Of a stretch of DNA of 34,703 nucleotides, positions 1 through 7,721 are shown in pieces. The notes beneath the pieces are model-generated. The model had not been told where the DNA came from, ran no database searches, and saw only the letters and a list, made by a program, of their open reading frames with translations. This DNA comes from Rhodospirillales bacterium (GTDB lineage Bacteria > Pseudomonadota > Alphaproteobacteria > Acetobacterales > Acetobacteraceae): assembly GCA_028869315.1 (NCBI GenBank), contig JAGWSV010000207.1, positions 1 through 34,703 of the forward strand. Direction: 5' to 3'. Within the stretch, counting starts at the first letter, position 1; every line of letters starts with the position of its first letter. The position numbers and the translations under genes are program-made.

Positions 1-126
1 GTGCGGCACTTCGCGCTCAACCTGGTGCGAGCGGGGAAGGATAAGCGGTCGGTCAAGCTGCGGCGGAAAGTGGCGGGCTGGGACACGGGATACCTGGACG
101 GTATCCTCGCCGAAAAAATCAGGTGA
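1..126 (+). mobile_element. 3' end of ISAs1-family transposase (truncated by window edge)
   Basis: The frame is open from base 1 to a TGA at 124-126 and encodes about 41 residues, including RHFALNLVRAGKD, KLRRKVAGWD and a final YLDGILAEKIR. This pattern (RH-ALNL, basic stretch, AGWD, YL) is what I recall of the C-terminus of ISAs1-type transposases. The rest lies upstream of the window, so intactness cannot be judged. No terminal inverted repeat is obvious between 127 and 257. Family assignment rests on a short tail and is moderately sure. Confidence 0.6.
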
Positions 127-163
127 ACTTGGATTCGAGGCCCTGCGATCCCTCCCCGCTTGC

Positions 164-192
164 TTGACAACCCTCTCCCCCGCTTCATCATT
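164..192 (+). promoter_or_regulatory. possible promoter for the 2-hydroxy-acid dehydrogenase
   Basis: A perfect TTGACA -35 hexamer lies at 164-169. A 17-base spacer leads to ATCATT, which is a poor -10. It sits about 65 bases upstream of the dehydrogenase start and downstream of the transposase stop. Only the -35 box is convincing. Confidence 0.35.
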
Positions 193-257
193 CCGTCGCA
201 CGGGCGCGCATCCGCCGGCCTGCCGCGCCGGACCGTCCCGAGGGGGAGACGACGCCG

Positions 258-1448
258 ATGTCCGCGCTCGACCGCTGCTACAACGTCAATGATCTGCGGG
301 AAGCGGCGAAACGCCGCCTGCCTCGCGGCGTGTTCGAGTTCGTCGATCGCGCCACCGAGGACGAACTCGCGCTGCGCAACAACCGCGCCGCGTTCGAGCG
401 CATCAAGCTGCGCCATCGGGCCCTGGTCGACGTTTCCGGCCGCAGCACCAAGACCACCCTATTCGGCAAGGAGATCAGCCTGCCGATGGCGATCGCACCC
501 ACCGGTGCCGCTGGGCTGTGCTGGCATGAGGGAGAGTTGGAACTGGCGAAGGCCGCCGCGGCTGCCAAGATCCCGTTCACCCTCGCCACCGGGGCGATGA
601 CCTCGATGGAGAAGATCGCGACGGAGGCCAATTTCCGCTTGTGGTTCCAGCTCTATGTCTGGAAGCAGCGGGAGCTGTCCTACCAGCTGATCGAGCGGGC
701 GAAGAACAACGGGTTCGAGGCGTTGATCGTGACCACCGACACGATTGTGCCGCCCAATCGCGAATACAACACGAAGAACGGCTTCCTGCTGCCGTTCCAC
801 CCGACGGTGCGGTTCACGCTGGACATCATGCGCCACCCGACCTGGTTCGCCACCGTGCTGATGAAATACTTCACCACCATCGGCATGCCGCGCAACGAGA
901 ACTACCCCGACCCGTACCGCCGTCCGATCGGCACCGATCCCGGCACGCGGGAGGTGATGCGCCAGGATTCACTGAGCTGGGACGATATCAAGATCTTCAG
1001 GGACAAATGGCCGGGCATCCTGATGCTGAAAGGCATCAACCGGCCGGACGACGCGCTGAAGGCGGTGAGCTACGGCGTGGACGGGATCATCGTCTCCAAC
1101 CACGGCGGGCGGAACATGGACAGCGCCGCCGCCACCATCGACATGCTGCCCGAGATTGCCGAAGCCGTGGGCGACAAGGCGACGGTCATCCTCGATTCCG
1201 GCGTGCGCCGCGGCTCCGACATCGCGAAGGCGCTGGCGCTCGGGGCGAAATGCGTGCTGACGGGACGCGCCACGCTGTACGGCACCGCAGTCGGCGGCCA
1301 GGCCGGTGCTGCGCAGGCGGTCACCTTCATCCGCAACGAGCTCGACAAGACGATGGCCTATACGGGTTGCCGCACACCGGAGGAGATCACCGACGACATC
1401 TTCTTCGGCCTGCGGGACGGCAACCGCCTGCGCGCGGCCGCGGACTAA
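258..1448 (+). CDS. FMN-dependent alpha-hydroxy-acid dehydrogenase (lactate/mandelate dehydrogenase type)
   Basis: 396 residues, full length for the FMN-dependent 2-hydroxy-acid dehydrogenase/oxidase TIM-barrel family, which oxidises L-2-hydroxy acids to 2-oxo acids. Visible motifs: PTGAAGL near 81, WFQLYV near 129, the FMN-contacting LKG near 257, the active-site SNHGGR with the probable catalytic His at 282 and substrate Arg at 285, and DSGVRRGSDIAKALALGA near 313. The last resembles mandelate dehydrogenases (DSGFRRGSD) more than glycolate oxidases. The Tyr that binds substrate carboxylate in glycolate oxidase (Y24, in VYDYY) aligns with Phe28 here (VFEFV), so the substrate may differ. The start follows a GGGGGAGA Shine-Dalgarno. 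It appears to be a single-gene unit with a hairpin just after the stop. Family sure; substrate unknown. Confidence 0.9.
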   Translation: MSALDRCYNVNDLREAAKRRLPRGVFEFVDRATEDELALRNNRAAFERIKLRHRALVDVSGRSTKTTLFGKEISLPMAIAPTGAAGLCWHEGELELAKAAAAAKIPFTLATGAMTSMEKIATEANFRLWFQLYVWKQRELSYQLIERAKNNGFEALIVTTDTIVPPNREYNTKNGFLLPFHPTVRFTLDIMRHPTWFATVLMKYFTTIGMPRNENYPDPYRRPIGTDPGTREVMRQDSLSWDDIKIFRDKWPGILMLKGINRPDDALKAVSYGVDGIIVSNHGGRNMDSAAATIDMLPEIAEAVGDKATVILDSGVRRGSDIAKALALGAKCVLTGRATLYGTAVGGQAGAAQAVTFIRNELDKTMAYTGCRTPEEITDDIFFGLRDGNRLRAAAD

Positions 1449-1453
1449 GGGTG

Positions 1454-1512
1454 CGTTCGACACCTACCGAATCGATTGGCGGTGTCGAACGGGCCCTAAG
1501 GTTTTGTTTTGA
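1454..1512. terminator. 11-bp hairpin followed by T-rich run
   Basis: CGTTCGACACC (1454-1464) is perfectly complementary to GGTGTCGAACG (1481-1491), with a 16-base loop. A T-rich GTTTTGTTTT follows at 1501-1510. It lies between the convergent dehydrogenase and fdsD genes and begins 6 bases after the dehydrogenase stop. The T-run starts about 9 bases after the stem, so it is not a textbook intrinsic terminator. A protein-binding palindrome is an alternative. Confidence 0.55.
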
Positions 1513-1593
1513 TCGGCATCCTTGTCGGCGTGCTGACGCACTTGTTTGCCGACGATGCCTGACTGGCGCAGAGGCCCGTTTCCGCGCGTCGCC

Positions 1594-1827
1594 TTACCCG
1601 GCGGAAACCGCAGCGGCCGGCGCGCGGAGCCGCTCAATCGCTTCCGCCACCAGCGGGTCGAGCTGCGCCTCGCCGCGATCCACCGCGTCCAGGATGCCCA
1701 CGCGCATGCGCCTGTCCCAGAACTTCCGCAAATGATCCTCGATCCCCGCCACCGCCTTGTCGTGCCCTTGGTGAGCGAAGAATTTGCCGATCTGGTTTGC
1801 CATGTGAGAAAGCCGGTCAGGCGACAT
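1594..1827 (-). CDS. fdsD: formate dehydrogenase delta subunit
   Basis: 77 residues. The N-terminus MSPDRLSHMANQIGKFFAHQ and the following DHLRKFWDRRMR are characteristic of the small FdsD protein encoded at the end of NAD-dependent formate dehydrogenase operons. FdsD is not part of the electron-transfer path and is thought to help cofactor insertion or maturation. It starts at an ATG inside the fdhD reading frame, with an 11-base overlap, so translation is probably coupled. It is the last gene of the operon. Length and context agree; identification is secure. Confidence 0.88.
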   Translation of the reverse strand: MSPDRLSHMANQIGKFFAHQGHDKAVAGIEDHLRKFWDRRMRVGILDAVDRGEAQLDPLVAEAIERLRAPAAAVSAG

Positions 1828-2647
1828 GCTGCGTGGTCTCCGCGGGCAGCGCGATCCGCTGCGTGTGGGTAAAAATCTCGAACCCGTCGCCGCGGGCCAC
1901 GCCGATCAGGGTCAATCCCGCCGCCTCCGCGACGCGCACCGCGAGCGCGGTCGGCGCCGACACCGCGACCACCACGGGTGCGCCAATCGCTGCCGCCTTC
2001 TGCACCAGTTCGACGGACAGCCGGCTCGACAGCAGGACGATCCCGCCCGCCGCCGTACGGCCCGCGTGAGCCAGTGCGCCGGCGAGCTTGTCGATCGCGT
2101 TATGCCGGCCCACGTCCTCGCGCAAGGCGACCAGACCTTCGGACGGCGTCCAGAAGCCAGCGGCGTGCATCGCGTGGGTCGCAGCGTTCATGCGCTGCGC
2201 CGGCGCCAGCGCGGCAATCGCCGCGGCGATCTCGGCTGCATCGAAGCCCGCGCCCGCCAGCACCGGCGGCGGAACCCGCACGGCTTCGGCCAGGCTTTCG
2301 ATGCCGCACAGGCCGCACCCGCCGGGTCCGGCGAAGCGGCGCCGGCGCGCGTCGGCCACCACAGCCCGCTCGGGCCCCAGCCACATCCGCAGCTCCACGC
2401 CGTCCGCTGCCGGAACCACGCTCAGTTCCTCGATCTCCCGCAGATTGCCGACGATCCCTTCGGTCAGGCTGAAGCCAACGGCGAAATCCTCGAGATCGGC
2501 CGGCGTCGCCAGCATCACCGCGAGCGTCGTGCGATTGTAGCTCAACGCGACGGGCGCCTCCTCGGCCAGCATGCGCGGCCCGCCCGTCACGCCGCTGGCA
2601 CGCCAGGCGTGGCGGGAAACCGGTCGCATGGGTGCGGAGGGCGCCAT
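1817..2647 (-). CDS. fdhD: formate dehydrogenase accessory sulfurtransferase
   Basis: About 276 residues. FdhD transfers sulfur from the cysteine desulfurase to the bis-MGD cofactor of formate dehydrogenases, without which they are inactive. The conserved CxxC (GGCGLCGIES) is present near residue 110, and the fold signatures (AVGFSLTEGIV, REDVGRHNAIDKL, SSRLSVELVQKAA) are intact. The ATG at 2647 is used here; a GTG one codon upstream (2650) is equally possible. Only a few bases separate it from the fdsA stop, and its 3' end overlaps fdsD. Placement between fdsA and fdsD is the usual fdsGBACD order. Confidence 0.93.
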   Translation of the reverse strand: MAPSAPMRPVSRHAWRASGVTGGPRMLAEEAPVALSYNRTTLAVMLATPADLEDFAVGFSLTEGIVGNLREIEELSVVPAADGVELRMWLGPERAVVADARRRRFAGPGGCGLCGIESLAEAVRVPPPVLAGAGFDAAEIAAAIAALAPAQRMNAATHAMHAAGFWTPSEGLVALREDVGRHNAIDKLAGALAHAGRTAAGGIVLLSSRLSVELVQKAAAIGAPVVVAVSAPTALAVRVAEAAGLTLIGVARGDGFEIFTHTQRIALPAETTQHVA

Positions 2648-2651
2648 CACG

Positions 2652-5519
2652 TCACTTCGCCGGAACGGGCTCGATCCGCCGGCTCCGCTCGGTGAAGGCG
2701 CGATAGGTTTCCTGCCAATCGGACGCCCCGTTGGCCGGCGAGACCTGCACCGCCGTCACCTTGTATTCTGGACAGTTGGTCGCCCAGTCGGAATAATCCG
2801 TGGTCACGACGTTGGCCTGCGTCTCCGGATGGTGGAACGTCGTGTAGACGACGCCGGGCGCCACCCGATCGGTGATCCGTGCCGCCAGAGTGGTGGCACC
2901 GGAGCGGGAGGCGAGCCGCACCAGGTCGGCATCGCGGATCCCGCGCTCCTCCGCGTCGTGCGGATGGATCTCCAACACGTCCTGCTCGTGCCAGGCGACA
3001 TTGGCGGTGCGCCGAGTCTGCGCACCGACATTGTATTGGCTGAGGATGCGGCCCGTGGTCAGCAGCAGCGGGAAGCGCGGACCGACTTTTTCGTCCGTCG
3101 GCACGTATTCAGTGACGACGAACAGCCCCTTGCCGCGGACGAAGCCCGCTTCGTGCATGGTCGGCGTGCCCTCCGGCGCGGCGGCGTTGCACGGCCACTG
3201 CACCGAACCCAGCGCATCGAGCTTGGCGAAGCTCACGCCGGCGAAAGTGGGCGTGGTACGTGCGATCTCGTCCATGATCTCGGACGGATGCCGATACGAC
3301 CAGGGCCGGCCGCCGGATGGCCCCATCGCGTTGGCGATCAGCTGGGTGATCTCCCAGTCGGCGTAGCCGTTGCGCGGCGCCATCACCCGGCGCACGCGGC
3401 CAAGCCGACGCTCGGCGTTGGTGAAGGTGCCGTCCTTCTCCAGAAACGAGCTGCCGGGCAGGAACACGTGCGCGAAGCTCGCGGTCTCGTTCAAGAACAG
3501 GTCTTGCACGACGACCAGTTCCATCGCCTCGAGGCCGGCGGTGATGTGTTTGGTATCTGGGTCGGACTGCACGATGTCCTCGCCCTGGATGTAGATGCCA
3601 CGGAAAGTGCCGTCGAGCGCGGCGTCGATCATGTTGGGGATACGAAGCCCGGGCTCGGGATCGAGGCTCACGCCCCATTCGCGTTCGTAGATGGACCGCA
3701 CCTCGGGCTTGGAGACGTGGCGGTATCCGGGCAGCTCGTGCGGGAAGCTGCCCATGTCGCAGGAGCCCTGCACGTTGTTCTGGCCGCGCAGCGGGTTCAC
3801 CCCGGTCCCTGGCCGGCCGACATTGCCGGTCGCCATCGCCAGGTTGGCGAGCGCCATCACCGCGGTGCTGCCTTGGCTGTGCTCGGTGACGCCGAGGCCG
3901 TAATAGATCGCCGCGTTGCCGCCGGTCGCATAAAGCCGCGCGGCTGCCCGCACGTCAGCCGCCGGCACGCCGGTCAGCGCTTCCACCGCTTCGGGGCTGT
4001 TGCGCGGCTCCGCGACGAACGCGGCCCAGTCGGCGAACGCGTCGGTGTCGCAGCGGGAACGCACGTATTCCTGGTTCACCAGCCCTTCGGTGACGATCAC
4101 ATGCGCCAGCGCATCCAGCATCGCGACATTGGTGCCCGGCCGCAGCGGCAGATGGTGCTGCGCCTGCACGTGCGGGGTGCGCACAAGGTCGATTCGCCGC
4201 GGATCGATCACGATCAGCTGAGCGCCAGCGCGAAGCCGGCGCTTGAGGTGGGAGGCAAAGACAGGATGCCCGTCGGTGGGGTTGGCGCCGGTGACCAGCA
4301 CCACGTCCGCGTGCTTGACCGAATCGAAGTCATTGGTGCCGGCGGAGGTGCCGAACGTCGTGCTCAACCCGTACCCGGTCGGCGAGTGGCAGACCCGGGC
4401 GCAGGTGTCGGTATTGTTGTTGCCGAACACGCTGCGCGCCAGCTTCTGCACCAGGAAGGTTTCCTCGTTGGTGCAGCGGGAAGATGTGATCACCCCGATC
4501 GAATCGCGCCCGTACGCGCCCTGCAGCCGGCGGAACTCGATGGCAACGTGGGAAATCGCCTCCTCCCAGCTCACTTCGCGCCAGGGGTCGGTGATGCGGG
4601 CGCGGACCATGGGCTTGAGGATGCGGTCCTGGTGTTGCGTATAGCCCCAGGCGAACCGTCCCTTCACGCAGGAATGGCCATGATTGGCCTTGCCGGACTT
4701 GGCCGGGACCATGCGCACGGCCGTCTCACCCTGCATCTCGGCGCGGAAGGTGCAGCCGACGCCGCAATAGGCGCAGGTGGTTTCCACCGCGCGTTCCGGC
4801 TGGCCCAGTTCCACCACCGATTTCTCGATCAGGGAGCCGGTCGGGCAGGCCTGCACGCAGGCGCCGCAGGAGACGCATTCGGAGGCCAGGAACGGTTCGT
4901 CCATCCCGGCAACGATCTTGGAAGCGAAACCGCGGCCCTCCACCGTCAGCGCGAAGGTGCCCTGCGTCTCCTCGCATGCGCGCACGCAGCGCGAGCAGAC
5001 GATGCAGCGCGCCGGATCAAACTGAAAATACGGGTTGGAGGCATCGATCTTCGTGTCCAGATGGTTGGCGCCCCCGTTGTTTCCGGCCGGGTGCCCGTAG
5101 CGAACGGTCCGCACGCCGACCAAGCCGGCCATCTCGTGCATTTCGCAGTTGCCGGCGGCCGGTGCGGTCAGGGTCTCCACCGGGTGGTCGGACAGGTAAA
5201 GCTCCATCACCCCGCGGCGAAGCCGACGCAGCCGGTCGGTGCTGGTAGAAACCTTCATTCCGGGCGCGACGGGGGTGGTGCAGGACGCCGGGGTTCCGCC
5301 GCGTCCCTCGATCTCGACGAGGCAGAGCCGGCAGGAGCCGAATGCGGTCAGGCTGTCTGTGGCACAGAGCTTGGGAACCTTGATCCCCGCCTCCATCGCG
5401 GCGCGCATTACGGAGGTGCCTTCCGGCACCGTCACCGCCTGCCCGTCGATCGTCAGCGTCACCCGTGTCGAACTGGTACTTTCCGGCGTGCCGTAATCGG
5501 TCTCGGCGAGCAGGGTCAT
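2652..5519 (-). CDS. fdsA: NAD-dependent formate dehydrogenase, alpha (catalytic bis-MGD) subunit
   Basis: 955 residues. Oxidises formate to CO2 at a Mo- or W-bis-MGD centre and passes electrons through Fe-S clusters to FdsB. In order: an N-terminal [2Fe-2S] ferredoxin domain with Cys52/63/66/80; the region that normally holds a His-Cys3 [4Fe-4S] site; two [4Fe-4S] clusters (CIVCSRCVRAC from 172, CVSCGACVQACP from 215); the molybdopterin oxidoreductase domain with Cys249/252/256/284; and the likely Mo/W-ligand Cys377 in ARVCHSPTGYG. The enzyme therefore uses Cys, not selenocysteine. Odd point: in HPVETLTAPAAGNC (112-125) two of the three expected cysteines are Thr116 and Ala119, so that cluster is probably missing. 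An AGGAGGA Shine-Dalgarno overlaps the fdsB stop. Confidence 0.96.
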   Translation of the reverse strand: MTLLAETDYGTPESTSSTRVTLTIDGQAVTVPEGTSVMRAAMEAGIKVPKLCATDSLTAFGSCRLCLVEIEGRGGTPASCTTPVAPGMKVSTSTDRLRRLRRGVMELYLSDHPVETLTAPAAGNCEMHEMAGLVGVRTVRYGHPAGNNGGANHLDTKIDASNPYFQFDPARCIVCSRCVRACEETQGTFALTVEGRGFASKIVAGMDEPFLASECVSCGACVQACPTGSLIEKSVVELGQPERAVETTCAYCGVGCTFRAEMQGETAVRMVPAKSGKANHGHSCVKGRFAWGYTQHQDRILKPMVRARITDPWREVSWEEAISHVAIEFRRLQGAYGRDSIGVITSSRCTNEETFLVQKLARSVFGNNNTDTCARVCHSPTGYGLSTTFGTSAGTNDFDSVKHADVVLVTGANPTDGHPVFASHLKRRLRAGAQLIVIDPRRIDLVRTPHVQAQHHLPLRPGTNVAMLDALAHVIVTEGLVNQEYVRSRCDTDAFADWAAFVAEPRNSPEAVEALTGVPAADVRAAARLYATGGNAAIYYGLGVTEHSQGSTAVMALANLAMATGNVGRPGTGVNPLRGQNNVQGSCDMGSFPHELPGYRHVSKPEVRSIYEREWGVSLDPEPGLRIPNMIDAALDGTFRGIYIQGEDIVQSDPDTKHITAGLEAMELVVVQDLFLNETASFAHVFLPGSSFLEKDGTFTNAERRLGRVRRVMAPRNGYADWEITQLIANAMGPSGGRPWSYRHPSEIMDEIARTTPTFAGVSFAKLDALGSVQWPCNAAAPEGTPTMHEAGFVRGKGLFVVTEYVPTDEKVGPRFPLLLTTGRILSQYNVGAQTRRTANVAWHEQDVLEIHPHDAEERGIRDADLVRLASRSGATTLAARITDRVAPGVVYTTFHHPETQANVVTTDYSDWATNCPEYKVTAVQVSPANGASDWQETYRAFTERSRRIEPVPAK

Positions 5520-5529
5520 CGCGTCCTCC

Positions 5530-7059
5530 TCACGCCGCCGCCAATGCGGGGCGGTGGAAATCCTCGGGGAAATGGGTGAGCGCGCTCATCACCGGATACG
5601 GGATGAATCCGCCCAGCGCGCAGAGGGAGCCGAACTTCATCGTCTCGCAAAGGTCGCGCAGCAATTCCAGGTTGGCATCGACGTCGCGGCCCGCAAGGAT
5701 GCGGTCCACCACCTCCATCCCGCGCACCGAGCCGATCCGGCAGGGCGTGCACTTGCCGCAGGATTCAACGGCGCAGAACTCCATCGCGAAGCGCGCTTGG
5801 CGAGCCATGTCCACGCTGTCGTCGAACACCACCACGCCGCCATGGCCGATCAGCCCGTCGCGCGCGGCAAAGGCCTCGTAGTCGAAGATGGTGTCGAACA
5901 GGGCGGGCGGGAAATAGGCGCCGAGCGGACCACCAACCTGCACCGCGCGGACCGGCCGCCCCGTAGCCGTACCACCGCCCAGATCCTCGACGATCTCGCC
6001 CAGGCTCAGACCGAATCCGGCCTCAAAGAGCCCGCCGTGGCGGATGTTGCCGGCCAATTGGATCGGCATGGTGCCGCGCGACCGGCCGTAGCCGACGCCC
6101 TGATACGCCGGCGCTCCTTCGGCCAGGATGAACGGCACCGAGGCCAGGGTGATGACGTTGTTGATGACGGTGGGCGCGCCGAACAGCCCCTTGATGGCCG
6201 GTAGCGGCGGCTTGGCGCGCACCTGCCCGCGCCTGCCTTCCAGGCTGTCAAGAAGGGAGGTTTCCTCGCCGCAGATATAGGCGCCGCCGCCGACCCGCTG
6301 CGTGATATCGAACGTTACGCCCGAGCCGAGCACGTCCGCCCCGAGCAGGCCGCCGGCGCGGGCAGCCGTCAGCGCACGCTCGAACGCGGCGATCGCGTGG
6401 GGATATTCCGACCTCGTGTAGACGAAGCCGTTCGTCGCTCCAACTGCGAGGCCGGCGATCGCCATCCCCTCGATCAACGCGAACGGATCGCCTTCCATCA
6501 GCATGCGGTCGGCGAAGGTGCCGGAATCGCCCTCGTCGGCATTGGCGACGATGAACTTGCGCGGCGCCGTCGCGTCGGCGGCGGTCTTCCACTTGATCCC
6601 GGTCGGGAACCCGGCGCCACCGCGCCCGCGCAGGCCGGAGGCGGTGACCTCGGCGACCGTCGCCGCTGGGCCGATCTCCAATGCGCGGGCGAGGCCCTTG
6701 AGACCGCCTGCGGCGCGGTAATCATCCAGCGACCCGGGATCGACGACGCCGCAGCGGGCGAAGGTAAAGCGCGTCTGTCCGGCAAGAAAGGCGATGTCCT
6801 CCGGCCGTCCGAGCCGCAGCGGATGCGCGCCGCCGGCGAGCAGTCCGGCGGCGATCAGGCCAGACACGTCAGCCGCCCGAACCGGGCCATAGGCGATCCG
6901 GCCGGCCGGGGTCTCCACCTCCACCATTGGCTCCAGCCAGAACATGCCGCGCGAGCCGGTGCGCACGACCTGAGCCCCGGTGCCCGCGAGGCCGGCCGCG
7001 ACCGCATCAGCCCCAAGGGCGAGAGAAGCGGCGTCGCGCGGGACGAACACGCGGGTCAT
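5530..7059 (-). CDS. fdsB: NAD-dependent formate dehydrogenase, beta (FMN/NAD-binding) subunit
   Basis: 509 residues. This NuoF-like subunit takes electrons from FdsA and reduces NAD+. The N-terminal ~110 residues form a NuoE-like thioredoxin-fold segment. Then follow the glycine-rich nucleotide-binding motif GLRGRGGAGFPTGIKW (from 142), ANADEGDSGTFADR, GAYICGEETSLLDSLEG, and the [4Fe-4S] motif ESCGKCTPCRIG with the distal Cys in FGSLCALGG. The ATG at 7059 overlaps the fdsG stop as ATGA, so the 663-residue ORF in the track is extended artificially through fdsG. All cluster ligands look intact. Confidence 0.96.
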   Translation of the reverse strand: MTRVFVPRDAASLALGADAVAAGLAGTGAQVVRTGSRGMFWLEPMVEVETPAGRIAYGPVRAADVSGLIAAGLLAGGAHPLRLGRPEDIAFLAGQTRFTFARCGVVDPGSLDDYRAAGGLKGLARALEIGPAATVAEVTASGLRGRGGAGFPTGIKWKTAADATAPRKFIVANADEGDSGTFADRMLMEGDPFALIEGMAIAGLAVGATNGFVYTRSEYPHAIAAFERALTAARAGGLLGADVLGSGVTFDITQRVGGGAYICGEETSLLDSLEGRRGQVRAKPPLPAIKGLFGAPTVINNVITLASVPFILAEGAPAYQGVGYGRSRGTMPIQLAGNIRHGGLFEAGFGLSLGEIVEDLGGGTATGRPVRAVQVGGPLGAYFPPALFDTIFDYEAFAARDGLIGHGGVVVFDDSVDMARQARFAMEFCAVESCGKCTPCRIGSVRGMEVVDRILAGRDVDANLELLRDLCETMKFGSLCALGGFIPYPVMSALTHFPEDFHRPALAAA

Positions 7060-7538
7060 CGCGCGCCCTCCAACGCCGTATCGAGCGTCGCATTCAACGC
7101 GGCCGGATCGAGCCGACCGAGCGGCGCGCCATCCAACATCCCGGATGGCGCCACCGCGCAGAGGCCGAGGCAGAACACCGGTTCCAAGGTCACCGCGCCG
7201 TCCGCCGTCGTCTCGTGCCAGCCGATACCCAGGCGGTCGCGGGCCGCGTCGTGGAGGCAGTCGGCCCCCATCGCCTGGCACGCCTCTGCGCGGCACAGGC
7301 GCAGGACGTGCCGGCCGGGCGGGTCGCGGCGGAAATCGTGATAGAAGCTGGCGACGCCGTGCACTTCCGCGCGGGTCAGGTTCAGCGCCTCGGCAATCAG
7401 CGGAATCGCCGGCTCGGGCACGTGGCCGAACGCCTCCATGAGCGCGTGCAGGATGGGCAACGCGGCGCCCTCGTGGTGGCGGTACTGTTCTATGATGGAA
7501 GCGGCCCGATCCGCGTTCCAAGGCGGGTACTCGGGCAT
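7056..7538 (-). CDS. fdsG: NAD-dependent formate dehydrogenase, gamma ([2Fe-2S]) subunit
   Basis: 160 residues, NuoE-like. Carries one [2Fe-2S] cluster on the electron path between FdsA and FdsB. Ligand Cys pairs are visible: LCRAEACQAMGA and FCLGLCAVAPS. The N-terminal helical part contains ALPILHALMEAFGHVPE, typical of the family. The ATG at 7538 (MPEYPPW) is preferred over the TTG at 7577 in the ORF track because GGAGGGG lies about 4 bases before it. It is the first gene of the five-gene fds operon. No regulator (fdsR-type) is adjacent. Confidence 0.94.
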   Translation of the reverse strand: MPEYPPWNADRAASIIEQYRHHEGAALPILHALMEAFGHVPEPAIPLIAEALNLTRAEVHGVASFYHDFRRDPPGRHVLRLCRAEACQAMGADCLHDAARDRLGIGWHETTADGAVTLEPVFCLGLCAVAPSGMLDGAPLGRLDPAALNATLDTALEGAR

Positions 7539-7621
7539 GCGACCCCTCCGCTGGCTTTCATCCCTGTACGACGACAATTCGGTCGTTCTGCAGGAAATGC
7601 AAGCGCCGCGGCGCCTCAGAC

Positions 7622-7654
7622 GGGGTTACCGGCGCATAAAACCACGGTAATCCC
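7622..7654. promoter_or_regulatory. 10-bp hairpin upstream of the fds operon
   Basis: GGGGTTACCG (7622-7631) pairs with CGGTAATCCC (7645-7654) with one G-T pair and a 13-base, A/T-rich loop. It lies between the methyltransferase stop and fdsG, both on the minus strand. It could end methyltransferase transcription or be an operator for fdsG. There is no T-run, so the role is open. Confidence 0.3.
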
Positions 7655-7721
7655 GTTCACGCCGATCCCGTTCAGGCGCGGTATCGGACTCCATCTTCGC
7701 GAAACCGGCGCCACCGCGGCG

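Noticed and set aside
1509-1562. 17-residue hydrophobic ORF after the terminator-like hairpin (LIGILVGVLTHLFADDA)
   Set aside because: Too short, TTG start, no Shine-Dalgarno; cannot be told from chance.
2571-5579. 1002-residue plus-strand ORF opposite fdsA
   Set aside because: Arg/Gly/His-rich antisense shadow of fdsA with no domain; the minus strand encodes a complete formate dehydrogenase subunit.
5530-7521. 663-residue version of fdsB
   Set aside because: The extra N-terminus is fdsG DNA read in another frame; ATG 7059 with ATGA overlap is the real start.
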